From an uncultured Pirellulaceae bacterium (GTDB lineage Bacteria > Planctomycetota > Planctomycetia > Pirellulales > Pirellulaceae): a DNA stretch of 61,643 bases. The translations under genes and the position numbers were made by a program. The notes below the pieces were generated by a model that saw only the letters and a program-made list of their open reading frames with translations, was not told the origin of the DNA and made no database searches. The stretch lies in contig CALDYR010000013.1 in assembly GCA_937944405.1 (NCBI GenBank), positions 1 through 61,643 of the forward strand, in the 5' to 3' direction. This document shows positions 8,425-16,100 of this stretch, piece after piece (the stretch's first letter is position 1; each line of letters starts with the position of its first letter).

Positions 8425-9441
8425 TTGAGATTCATTCTCTTTCTCAATCGCCACGCCACGCCGCAAGAATACTCGCCGCCCGTGATTCGCCTAATTATTT
8501 CAATCAGCACCTCAGTGGTCGTCAGCGCTGTCCTCACGCAAACGTCGTTTGGACAGGATTTCGTGATTCACCAAACGCCCGGCAAACCACCAGTCCGTCG
8601 GCAAGGCACCATCGCTGACTGGAAAGGGATCACCCTGCAACTGGAGCAGGCAGGCCGCACTCACCCCATCGACGGCAGCACCGTTATTGCGATCGAAACC
8701 CAATGGCCTGATGGCTATCAAAAGGGATTAGACGAACTGGCCAGAAAAAACTTTCCTGCGGCCATAGATTCGTTTCAAAACGCCGCGCGACGGGAACCGC
8801 GTCCGTGGGCCCGAAACATCATTTGGTCCGAAGTGCTACGTTGCCAATTGGCCACCGAAAACCTACCCGGTGCAGCCGACACATTCTTTCAAATCATCGC
8901 GACAGATCCGCAAACCCGATTCGTTCCGCTTTGTCCTTTACGCTGGGCCGGCAACGACACCACCATGAATCAACAAGCCGCTGACTGGATCAATTCGGAA
9001 CAACCGATCGTCCAACTGCTTGGGGCCAGTTGGCTTATTGGCACCAATGCTGCGGCAAGCGTTTTAGAAAATTTAGCACGCGACATCGACCCGTCAGTTG
9101 CAGGTTTAGCCGTCGGTCAGCTTTGGAACCGCCGGAAGTCAAAAATGACACCCGCTGAACTGGACGTGTGGTTGAAAAAGATAGAAACCATGCCAATCGC
9201 CATCCGCAGCGGTCCACGTTTCGCGATCGCCCAAGCCCAAGACAGATCGGGATTGGCCGACCAAGCGATCTCCAATTACATGCGCGTTGTAATCTTACAT
9301 CCCGAACAGCCACTGTTATCGGCGCGCTCGTTATACCTGGCTGCCAATCTGTTAAACGACACCAACCGCACCACCGCCGCACAGACATTAATCGAGGAAC
9401 TGAAAACCAAACACCCCAACAGTAGCTGGGCATCGCGATGA
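8425..9441 (+). CDS. Secreted TPR-like protein, first gene of ExbBD-type set
   Basis: 338 aa from the TTG at 8425. A GTG at 8482 gives a more typical signal peptide (IRLIISISTSVVVSAVLTQ, cleavage near FGQ) and may be the true start. Residues 95-160 contain TPR-like helices (YQKGLDELARKNFPAAIDSF), and further repeat-like helices occupy 200-330 (SARSLYLAANLLNDTNRTTA). It is probably periplasmic. It precedes ExbB- and ExbD-type genes on the same strand by 140 nt, with another TPR gene at the far end of the set, suggesting a shared envelope function. Confidence 0.7.
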   Translation: MRFILFLNRHATPQEYSPPVIRLIISISTSVVVSAVLTQTSFGQDFVIHQTPGKPPVRRQGTIADWKGITLQLEQAGRTHPIDGSTVIAIETQWPDGYQKGLDELARKNFPAAIDSFQNAARREPRPWARNIIWSEVLRCQLATENLPGAADTFFQIIATDPQTRFVPLCPLRWAGNDTTMNQQAADWINSEQPIVQLLGASWLIGTNAAASVLENLARDIDPSVAGLAVGQLWNRRKSKMTPAELDVWLKKIETMPIAIRSGPRFAIAQAQDRSGLADQAISNYMRVVILHPEQPLLSARSLYLAANLLNDTNRTTAAQTLIEELKTKHPNSSWASR

Positions 9442-9493
9442 CCACGAACCGAGGTAATCCGTTAACCGCCGCCTATGATTGCTTGCGATTACC

Positions 9494-9561
9494 TATAATG
9501 ATGTCGCAGGAAACACTACTTTGACAGCCCCTTTGACAATTGCGTCGACAATTCCCTAGTC
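9494..9561 (+). promoter_or_regulatory. Possible promoter elements before exbB-like gene
   Basis: A perfect TATAAT lies at 9494-9499. Two TTGACA hexamers follow at 9521-9526 and 9533-9538, the second 17 nt from a weak CTAGTC. Together they suggest a start site inside the 140-nt gap. This is pattern matching only. Confidence 0.3.
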
Positions 9562-9580
9562 AGGCCAACCGAAATACAAA

Positions 9581-10273
9581 ATGCACCTCGCAACCCTAAT
9601 TCTTCAAACATCCCCGGCACCGGCAACCGAAGCACCCTCAAGTTTCTTCGCCATCCTGTTTTCCGGCGGCGTCAGCGGATTCATCATCGTGATGATTCTG
9701 ATCGCGCTCTCGGTGTACTCGGCCTACCTGATCGTAGAACAAATTTTAACCGCGCGCCGCAATGATTTAATCCCTCCCGGTCTCGGCGACACCGTTCGCC
9801 AAGCCCTCGGCACCGGTGACATGCGCGGGGCTCGGCAAGCCTGCGAAGACAACCCCAGCCTCCTTTCGTTTGTACTAATGCACGGCATCTCCGAATTAGA
9901 ATTCGGCTGGAACGCCGTCGAAAAATCGCTCGAAGACTCACTCGCGGAACAGGCCGCACGCATGTTTCGAAAAATCGAATACCTGTCTGTCATCGGTAAC
10001 ATCGCACCGATGGTTGGTTTGCTGGGGACTGTCATCGGCATGATTCTCGCCTTTCAGAACGTTGCCTCCACCCAAGGTACCGCCAGCGCTCCGCAACTGG
10101 CCGAAGGCATCTACCAAGCTCTGGTCACGACCGTCGGCGGCCTGATCGTAGCGATCCCCTCAATCGGCGCTTTCGCGATTTTTCGCAACCGCATCGACCA
10201 GTTCATCGCCGAAGCCGCTCATATCGCTCAGCACGTTTTTACCCCTCTGCGCCGTCGCAGCAAAAAATCGTAA
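9581..10273 (+). CDS. MotA/TolQ/ExbB proton-channel family protein
   Basis: 230 aa inner-membrane protein with three hydrophobic segments: FIIVMILIALSVYSAYLIV (about residues 32-50), NIAPMVGLLGTVIGMILAF (about 146-165), and LVTTVGGLIVAIPSIGAFAI (about 187-207). The GLLGTVIGM and TTVGGLIVAIP blocks are family signatures. Such proteins form the pentameric channel that, with ExbD/TolR, converts the proton gradient into mechanical work across the periplasm. Two ExbD-type genes follow immediately (12-nt gap, then an overlap). The N-terminus before the first segment is short. Confidence 0.92.
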   Translation: MHLATLILQTSPAPATEAPSSFFAILFSGGVSGFIIVMILIALSVYSAYLIVEQILTARRNDLIPPGLGDTVRQALGTGDMRGARQACEDNPSLLSFVLMHGISELEFGWNAVEKSLEDSLAEQAARMFRKIEYLSVIGNIAPMVGLLGTVIGMILAFQNVASTQGTASAPQLAEGIYQALVTTVGGLIVAIPSIGAFAIFRNRIDQFIAEAAHIAQHVFTPLRRRSKKS

Positions 10274-10285
10274 TTCGCTCTATTC

Positions 10286-10711
10286 ATGCAAATCCCGCGT
10301 TACAAATCGAACAAAAAACTGGGTTTCAACATGACGCCGATGATCGACGTCGTGTTTTTGCTGATTATTTTCTTCTTGGTCAGCAGCCATCTATCCAAAC
10401 AAGAAAACCAGATCGAACTCCAACTCCCGATCGCCGCGTCGGCCGACGAAGATCCCAACCAGCAGACTCCGCGTGTTACTATTAACGTCAACGCCGCCGG
10501 AGACTATTCCTTGGCCGGTCGCCCCATCACCGCCGATCGGTTGTCGAAACAGTTCGCCGATGTCATCGCACAAAAAGGAAAAGACCTTGAGGTCCGCATC
10601 CGCGGCAGTCGATCGGCCCCCTACCGCGCCGTCGAACCAATCATGTTGGCTTGCACCAAGGCCGGCATCTGGAACGTCACCTACGCCGTCTATCGCGAGG
10701 TTCAGCCATGA
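10286..10711 (+). CDS. ExbD/TolR-family biopolymer transport protein (copy 1)
   Basis: 141 aa. A short cytoplasmic tail is followed by the single membrane segment, MTPMIDVVFLLIIFFLVSS, containing the essential Asp21, the proton-binding residue of the family. The rest (residues 40-141) is the periplasmic domain. It starts 12 nt after the exbB-like gene and its TGA overlaps the ATG of a second exbD-type gene (ATGA at 10708-10711), so the three are translated together. Confidence 0.92.
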   Translation: MQIPRYKSNKKLGFNMTPMIDVVFLLIIFFLVSSHLSKQENQIELQLPIAASADEDPNQQTPRVTINVNAAGDYSLAGRPITADRLSKQFADVIAQKGKDLEVRIRGSRSAPYRAVEPIMLACTKAGIWNVTYAVYREVQP

Positions 10712-11163
10712 AACGGCCTAGCAATCACCTCCATCAACCCGGTGCCATCGACATCGACCAGGCCATGACGCCAATGATTGACGTGGTATTTTTGCTGCTG
10801 GTGTTTTTCGTTTGGACCGCAAGCTTCCAAACCATCGAACAGATCCTCCCCAGCGCCCTATCGTCACAAATCGGAAATCAAAGCTCAACATCAACGCCTC
10901 CCCCAATCAAAGATTTCGAAGACATCGTCATCACGGTGTCCTTCAAAAACCAAAAACCGGCGTGGGCCTTAAACCAGCAACCTATCAATCGCATCGACGA
11001 AATTCAACGCCGACTTGCCGCGATCGCCAGTGTCAACTCCGCAGCCCCGGTGATCCTCCACCCTCAACCCAACGTGCCACTGGAATACGTAATTCAAACC
11101 TACGACGCGGCGAAGCTGAGCGGATTCACCAAGGTCGCGTTTGCCGTCAATTCAAAACTGTAG
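10708..11163 (+). CDS. ExbD/TolR-family biopolymer transport protein (copy 2)
   Basis: 151 aa from the ATG at 10708, chosen because it overlaps the preceding stop as ATGA; the frame extends upstream to 10651 but inside its neighbour. The membrane segment MTPMIDVVFLLLVFFVWTAS carries the conserved Asp25. The periplasmic part is more Ser/Pro-rich than in copy 1 and the two are clearly diverged. Paired, non-identical ExbD proteins are common in planctomycetes and may form a heterodimer with one ExbB ring (family knowledge plus inference). Confidence 0.9.
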   Translation: MKRPSNHLHQPGAIDIDQAMTPMIDVVFLLLVFFVWTASFQTIEQILPSALSSQIGNQSSTSTPPPIKDFEDIVITVSFKNQKPAWALNQQPINRIDEIQRRLAAIASVNSAAPVILHPQPNVPLEYVIQTYDAAKLSGFTKVAFAVNSKL

Positions 11164-11212
11164 ACTCAAAACTGCAAATTTAAATCGTAAAGTTTTCAGC
11201 CCTGTATGCTCA

Positions 11213-13804
11213 ATGCGATTACTCATCTATTTAGCCTTCTTCTTATCCACGACCATCGCGCCGGCGTTTGCCGATCGGTTTGACGATCGAGAGAAATCTT
11301 TCGTCGCAGGCCTCCGCAGCCGCCAGTTGTTCGACGTCGCAGAACAGTATTGCGTAAACGCGCTGCTACGTTCGGACATTACGATCACCGACCAAGCCGC
11401 TTTGACGGTAGAACTGCTGCAAAACCGGTCCGCAAAGGCGTTGATCGCTCCGATCGATCAACGCGCGCCGAACTGGCAACGGGTGTGGGACACGCAGCGC
11501 GATTTCGAATCGCGTTTCCCTAGCCACCCCAAAACAATCTTGGTCACCACCCAAACAGCCCTAGCGAGATTAAACTACGCGGCGGCGATTGAACAAGAGC
11601 TCAGCGCCGAAATGATCGCGGCCTCCGACATTAACCGCTGGCGTCAAACGATGGTTGAACAATTACGACAGGCGCGACGGACATTCGAAAGTATCGAACG
11701 TGACATTAAACGGATGGTCCCTGAACAGCGCTCAAAATCACCGTCTGACGATGAATTGTCGGTTGAGCAACTTTCCATCATGCGCAGCAACGTCCGTTAT
11801 CAGTTGGCAAAGTGCCACTTGCAAACCGCTTACAGCTACGCCCCGACTGACACCGTCAACCGTGCCAGCATCACCAGCGACGTGTTGCAACGATTGTCCG
11901 AAGTACAGAACAGCGTCAGCCCGCAGCAACGCATTTGGTGGTTGGCAAAAATCACTCAAATTGAATGTTTGCGATTGATTGGCCGCAACGTTAACGCCTT
12001 CGAAGTACTCAACCGCCTGCCCGATGAAGATCGTCCGGAAGATCTATTGAGTGACATTTTAGAGCAACGATTACTTTTGGCCGTCGCTAGGGCCGATGTC
12101 CAATGGGCCGAAAAACATTTGCGACAATCAACTTCATTTCGACTTACCGACCAATCGCCGCGCATGGACATCGCTCAAATGCGGACCGCAGTGATGCTTT
12201 CTCAAAATGCAGACTCCGATTCCAATCGCCAGCACTGGCTGAACCAAGCCGCCGAAATCGTACAAGCCATCACAACCACCCACGGTGCTTACTGGGGCCG
12301 CCGGGCGGGGCTGGCATTGATTGATGCGACCGGTGGATCGACTGAATCAATCGCATCGCCCCGATCGGCAGGCCAGCGTGAAATCCTGATCCAAACGGCA
12401 CAACGTTCCGCTCGCAACGGCGACCACGACGACGCGCTCAAGGCTTGGCAAGCCGCAATCGAATTAACCCCCGCCAGCGTTCAGCGGCAGCGTTTGCAAA
12501 TCAGCGCAGCGAAGACATTGGAACGTTTAAAACGCCATCGGGAGGCCGCAGACGTTCTGTTGTCGGGGGCCATCGAAATACCGCAATCGGAAATCGCCGC
12601 CAGTATGCACCTGCGTGGCTGTTGGAATCGTGCCCAAGCTGATGACATTAAGACAAGCACCAACGGAAACGACTCCAATACAAAGGACTCCAATACAAAC
12701 GTCGCATTGGAAACGAACACTGGTGATCAATTGATCGACAGCCTTCAGCGACATCTTCGACAGTGGCCCGAAGCCGCAACAGCCGACCAAGCCGCGCTTT
12801 GGTTGTCGGCCGAGTTTAATCGGCGTCATGATTTCGAATCTGCTATATCGGCGCTAACCGCTTATAAGAACAGAGTCTCTGAAAATGGGGTGGCCCAGCT
12901 GCGGACCACGTTTTACACCTTTCAACAACAATTTAACGGCCAAAAAGACCGCGTCAAAGAACTGTCCTTGCAGATCGTGCAGCACCTTTTACAACATTCC
13001 GCAAACCGCAATGAAGCCGATGATGCTGCATCGTTGATCGCGGTTTATGCGGAAATTGCGTTGTTATCAGGATGCCTAGATCCGGCCGAAGTCGCGAAAA
13101 CGATCAAGCAACATTCCGATCGTTTTGCGTCAACCAAAGGCGCGCCTTTGCAGCTTTACAACAGCGCGTTGGCCATCTTGGTACAGAACGATCTGACAAC
13201 CGCAACCGATCTGTTGGCCGCAACCGAGCCCTCAGAGCCCCAGTGCCGGATGTTAGTATCCATCATCAACCAACGCCAGTCTCAAGAACCCAAATCGGTG
13301 TTGATCGCAAACCAATTTCTGCTGGCGGTCACCGAACAGGCGCTACGACGTCCGCTGTCGCTTCAACAAACGACCGCTTGGAAGTTTGAACAGGCAAAAC
13401 GGCTGCGGGCCACAGGGCAGTACAAGCGCGCAATCGCGTTGCTAATTCCTTTGGCACAACGATCTCGAAATGACGCGTCGATCCAATTAGAGTACGCACG
13501 TGTCCTGTCCCAGTCAGACGATCACGCTGAGAAGGCGCTGAAAGTTTGGCGAAAGCTGGCACAGCAACTCCAACCAAAGACCGAAAGCTGGTACGAAGCG
13601 AAATTCAATATCGGTCAAAACCTCGCCCGATCCGGCCAAGAAGAGGCAGCAGAAAAGATGCTGCGCTACGTCGAAGCGGTGCATGGCTGGGAAGGATCCG
13701 CTTGGGCGGAAAAAATCGAGCAATTATTGCGGCAGTTGCAATCGCTTGGGGCAAAGGGTTATTCCTCTGCTGTCATTTTTCAAACTTCCATTAGCACCCC
13801 GTGA
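11213..13804 (+). CDS. Large secreted TPR-repeat protein
   Basis: 863 aa from the ATG at 11213, selected because it begins a signal peptide (MRLLIYLAFFLSTTIAPAFA); the frame is open back to 11141 within the preceding gene. The mature protein is almost entirely helical-repeat (TPR-like), for example AAIEQELSAEMIAASDINRW, ALKAWQAAIELTPASVQRQR and AIALLIPLAQRSRNDASIQL. Near residues 480-500 a Ser/Asn/Thr-rich stretch (NDSNTKDSNTNV) is encoded by an imperfect 15-bp duplication. It starts 49 nt after the second exbD and likely belongs to the same operon, as periplasmic partner or load of the ExbBD motor. Confidence 0.78.
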   Translation: MRLLIYLAFFLSTTIAPAFADRFDDREKSFVAGLRSRQLFDVAEQYCVNALLRSDITITDQAALTVELLQNRSAKALIAPIDQRAPNWQRVWDTQRDFESRFPSHPKTILVTTQTALARLNYAAAIEQELSAEMIAASDINRWRQTMVEQLRQARRTFESIERDIKRMVPEQRSKSPSDDELSVEQLSIMRSNVRYQLAKCHLQTAYSYAPTDTVNRASITSDVLQRLSEVQNSVSPQQRIWWLAKITQIECLRLIGRNVNAFEVLNRLPDEDRPEDLLSDILEQRLLLAVARADVQWAEKHLRQSTSFRLTDQSPRMDIAQMRTAVMLSQNADSDSNRQHWLNQAAEIVQAITTTHGAYWGRRAGLALIDATGGSTESIASPRSAGQREILIQTAQRSARNGDHDDALKAWQAAIELTPASVQRQRLQISAAKTLERLKRHREAADVLLSGAIEIPQSEIAASMHLRGCWNRAQADDIKTSTNGNDSNTKDSNTNVALETNTGDQLIDSLQRHLRQWPEAATADQAALWLSAEFNRRHDFESAISALTAYKNRVSENGVAQLRTTFYTFQQQFNGQKDRVKELSLQIVQHLLQHSANRNEADDAASLIAVYAEIALLSGCLDPAEVAKTIKQHSDRFASTKGAPLQLYNSALAILVQNDLTTATDLLAATEPSEPQCRMLVSIINQRQSQEPKSVLIANQFLLAVTEQALRRPLSLQQTTAWKFEQAKRLRATGQYKRAIALLIPLAQRSRNDASIQLEYARVLSQSDDHAEKALKVWRKLAQQLQPKTESWYEAKFNIGQNLARSGQEEAAEKMLRYVEAVHGWEGSAWAEKIEQLLRQLQSLGAKGYSSAVIFQTSISTP

Positions 13805-14365
13805 TGGGCCGGTTGTTAGGCACCTTTAAACACGCCGTCGCCAAAAAGCAGCCTGTTATGAGGGCTCCTACAAGCAGTAAAATTTGCGTTAAAAACATGG
13901 CCGCTCCGATGGGGTGGAATTCCTTTTCATCCCTACATACGCAGCAACAAGGCCATTGTTTCTTTAAACTGAATGAAAAAATAATCGCAAAAAAGCGCGA
14001 ACCGATTTTAAGCTGTACCCCCGCGCTGATTCCCGCGTTTTCAACTTAAACCGCGTACCGGGCGTTGCCGTCGGGCGCAAATTATCGCGCGATGACAGCA
14101 AAAACGCTCGCAGCATCGCGCCATCAGAACGATTCACGTGTAGTCAAACCCACTGCGCCGCAGTCGGCCGTCTGGTCAATTTAATCACGCACGATCTTAA
14201 ATTTAAAAATCGCTTTTGAAACAGCGCGGCGCGTTCAATACAAAACCTCAGATCTCGAAAACGAATTGGCAAGCCCCGAAGAAGAACGGCGCGACTGTGC
14301 CTGTTTTCAAAGTTAAGACTTCAAGTTTTATAAACGGCTTGAAGATCTCAACTCGGTAGCAGCGC
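13805..14365. other. Gene-free region
   Basis: About 560 nt between converging genes. A plus-strand frame at 13801-14049 encodes 82 residues with no protein-like pattern and overlaps the preceding stop; I do not accept it. No RNA gene or repeat was recognised. Confidence 0.5.
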
Positions 14366-14397
14366 AAAAAAACCGCCAGCCAAACAGACTAACGGTT
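14366..14397 (-). terminator. Rho-independent terminator for the small secreted-protein gene
   Basis: On the minus strand an 11-bp stem pairs plus-strand 14371-14381 with 14387-14397 around a 5-nt loop. It includes several G-T wobbles. A run of T (plus-strand A, 14366-14372) follows. It lies about 90 nt past the stop at 14489. Confidence 0.65.
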
Positions 14398-14488
14398 CTC
14401 TCTGCGTATTTTTGTTTGCGCTAATTTTGCGATAAGGCCGAAGCCACTTTACGCGCTGTCGACACCAATGGTGAAACACGCGCTCGCT

Positions 14489-15133
14489 TTACCAACTGGC
14501 CCGCACAGGGTAGTAACCAAATTGATTGGTGCTGTAGGGAAAGTAAGGCGTGTTTTGATATCCGCTACCGCCGCCACCAAAGGATCCACCGGCGCGTCCG
14601 AACTGGTGATGGATGGGTGTACTGCGAGTCTGCCCGACCCCCCAAGCGTAAGCCGATTGGAAAGAGGCGGTAGGAGGAACGATCACCGCGGTAGGTTGTC
14701 CGAACCGCCAAGTGTTATAGCCTCCATGCCAACTGTAGGCGTTCGCTTGCGTTTGATTCCACGCGTGGACGTGACCGGCGCGCAGTCCCGCAGAACTGTA
14801 GGCGTAGATGGGATTCGGGTTGAAGGGATCTCGGACCGCATTTTTCAGCGTCTTCCTAGGGCGAATCAAATCGGACTGAGGCTGAATCATTCCGTCGCCG
14901 TCAACGATTGCACCGATTTCAGCCCCATGTACTAAATTCGCCGCATCACTGGCGATGCTTCTGCGGCCTCTGATGCCCCTAATGCCCCTGACTTGGCGAT
15001 TGCTACTTTGGCTTGACGACGCTTCGACGACGGCTTGCTGACAGGAAGAACACTCTTGAGCCCCGACCGTTGGCGCAAAACAACTCAACGCAACAGCCCA
15101 TAAACAACTGGTAGTCAAAATAAATGGTCTCAT
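14489..15133 (-). CDS. Small secreted protein, Gly/Tyr/Ser-rich, unknown function
   Basis: 214 aa from the ATG at 15131-15133, with AGGAAA just upstream and a clear signal peptide (MRPFILTTSCLWAVALSCFA, cleavage near VGAQE). The frame is open to 15298, overlapping the next gene. Mature features are a Cys pair (ECSSC), a short RGIRGIRGRR repeat, an AYSSAG/AYSWHGGYNTW aromatic-rich centre and a Gly/Tyr-rich C-terminus (GGSFGGGGSGYQN). It has no domain I recognise. It lies 100 nt downstream of another secreted Tyr-rich protein in the same orientation, so they may be co-expressed envelope proteins. Confidence 0.68.
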   Translation of the reverse strand: MRPFILTTSCLWAVALSCFAPTVGAQECSSCQQAVVEASSSQSSNRQVRGIRGIRGRRSIASDAANLVHGAEIGAIVDGDGMIQPQSDLIRPRKTLKNAVRDPFNPNPIYAYSSAGLRAGHVHAWNQTQANAYSWHGGYNTWRFGQPTAVIVPPTASFQSAYAWGVGQTRSTPIHHQFGRAGGSFGGGGSGYQNTPYFPYSTNQFGYYPVRASW

Positions 15134-15233
15134 TGATTTTCCTAATTCAAAATGGTTCTTCACTGCCCTACTGTAATCACCGCAACAGGAGTTGCCACGA
15201 CGTTTTGGTGTTACAACCTTTCGTTGCGCGATT

Positions 15234-15782
15234 TTAGTTGCCGCCACACGTCTCGCAATCTGCGGCTTCAATGATTTCGCCACCAACCGATTGCCCAAGC
15301 AGTCTGCTGGATTTGCGTGATCTTAGTTTTCCGCCAATTCTCCCACCGGCACTGCTATCGCCACCTAAACCGTACGCGCGTTTGGCAACGCCGTAGTAAA
15401 GCTTTGAGAGATAATGATTTGAAAACGGCAAAGGGCGGAATCCGCTGCTCCCGTTTTGCCAACGTACCGACGTGACATTCAGCGCAGCACCGTCACCGGA
15501 ACAGCTATTACCGTTGTAATAGTTGTAGTAATTGCGTTGGTGTTCGTACAGCATTTCGTGTGGCATCAACGGCTGGTACGTATAGTAGTTCTGCCCGACA
15601 TAGGCCGGTACAGGATGGGGCGCCGGATACAAACCTGCCGTCTCATTCCCTTGGCCTTGCGTGGTGTATTGCGAAAACAAATAGTTAGGCAAATCACCGT
15701 TGCCGACTTGAGCAGAAGCGGTCTGAGTTAAAAACGCCAGCGCGGCAACCATTGCCAAAGCCGCGAAGAAAGTGCGGTTCAT
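15234..15782 (-). CDS. Small secreted Tyr/Asn-rich protein, unknown function
   Basis: 182 aa. Start ATG 15780-15782 is chosen because GGAG lies 7 nt upstream and because it begins the signal peptide (NRTFFAALAMVAALAFLTQ, cleavage after ASAQ). The mature N-half is aromatic (YTYQPLMPHEMLYEHQRNYY, then NYYNG). The C-half is Gly/Ser/Arg-rich and ends with a CETCG cysteine pair. The YTYxPLMPHExLY pattern recalls secreted families of planctomycetes with unknown role. It could be an envelope component or matrix protein. It is the upstream member of a two-gene minus-strand set. Confidence 0.7.
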   Translation of the reverse strand: MNRTFFAALAMVAALAFLTQTASAQVGNGDLPNYLFSQYTTQGQGNETAGLYPAPHPVPAYVGQNYYTYQPLMPHEMLYEHQRNYYNYYNGNSCSGDGAALNVTSVRWQNGSSGFRPLPFSNHYLSKLYYGVAKRAYGLGGDSSAGGRIGGKLRSRKSSRLLGQSVGGEIIEAADCETCGGN

Positions 15783-16100
15783 CGGGAACTCCATTTGCGG
15801 GGAAACACCTGCGACCGCGAATCAGTGGACTCCGACCCGATCGTCAGTTTTAATTTTGAAGACTCACAACAGCAGTATCCGGCCGCCGCGCGACCCGGTC
15901 CACTGATTGTTGTGTCGGCATTGGCTTCGACGATTTCCACCGAAAAACCGCCCGCCTAGGGGCAAACGAAACTCGTTTCAGTACAACCGTGAAAACCGTC
16001 TACAACCGAACTTCGCCCACTGGTATACTCTGCGCGACCGGCCGAAACTGTAGTCGGCACCCAGCGTCCAACTTCAACCATCGCACCCAAGGACAACGTC
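15783..16100. other. Divergent intergenic region
   Basis: 318 nt between the secreted-protein gene (minus) and the topoisomerase subunit A gene (plus). It must hold both promoters, but I cannot point to a convincing -35/-10 pair. Confidence 0.4.

Noticed and set aside
13801-14049. 82-codon plus-strand frame
   Set aside because: Begins at GTG-ATG overlapping the preceding stop, has no homology pattern and no ribosome-binding site.
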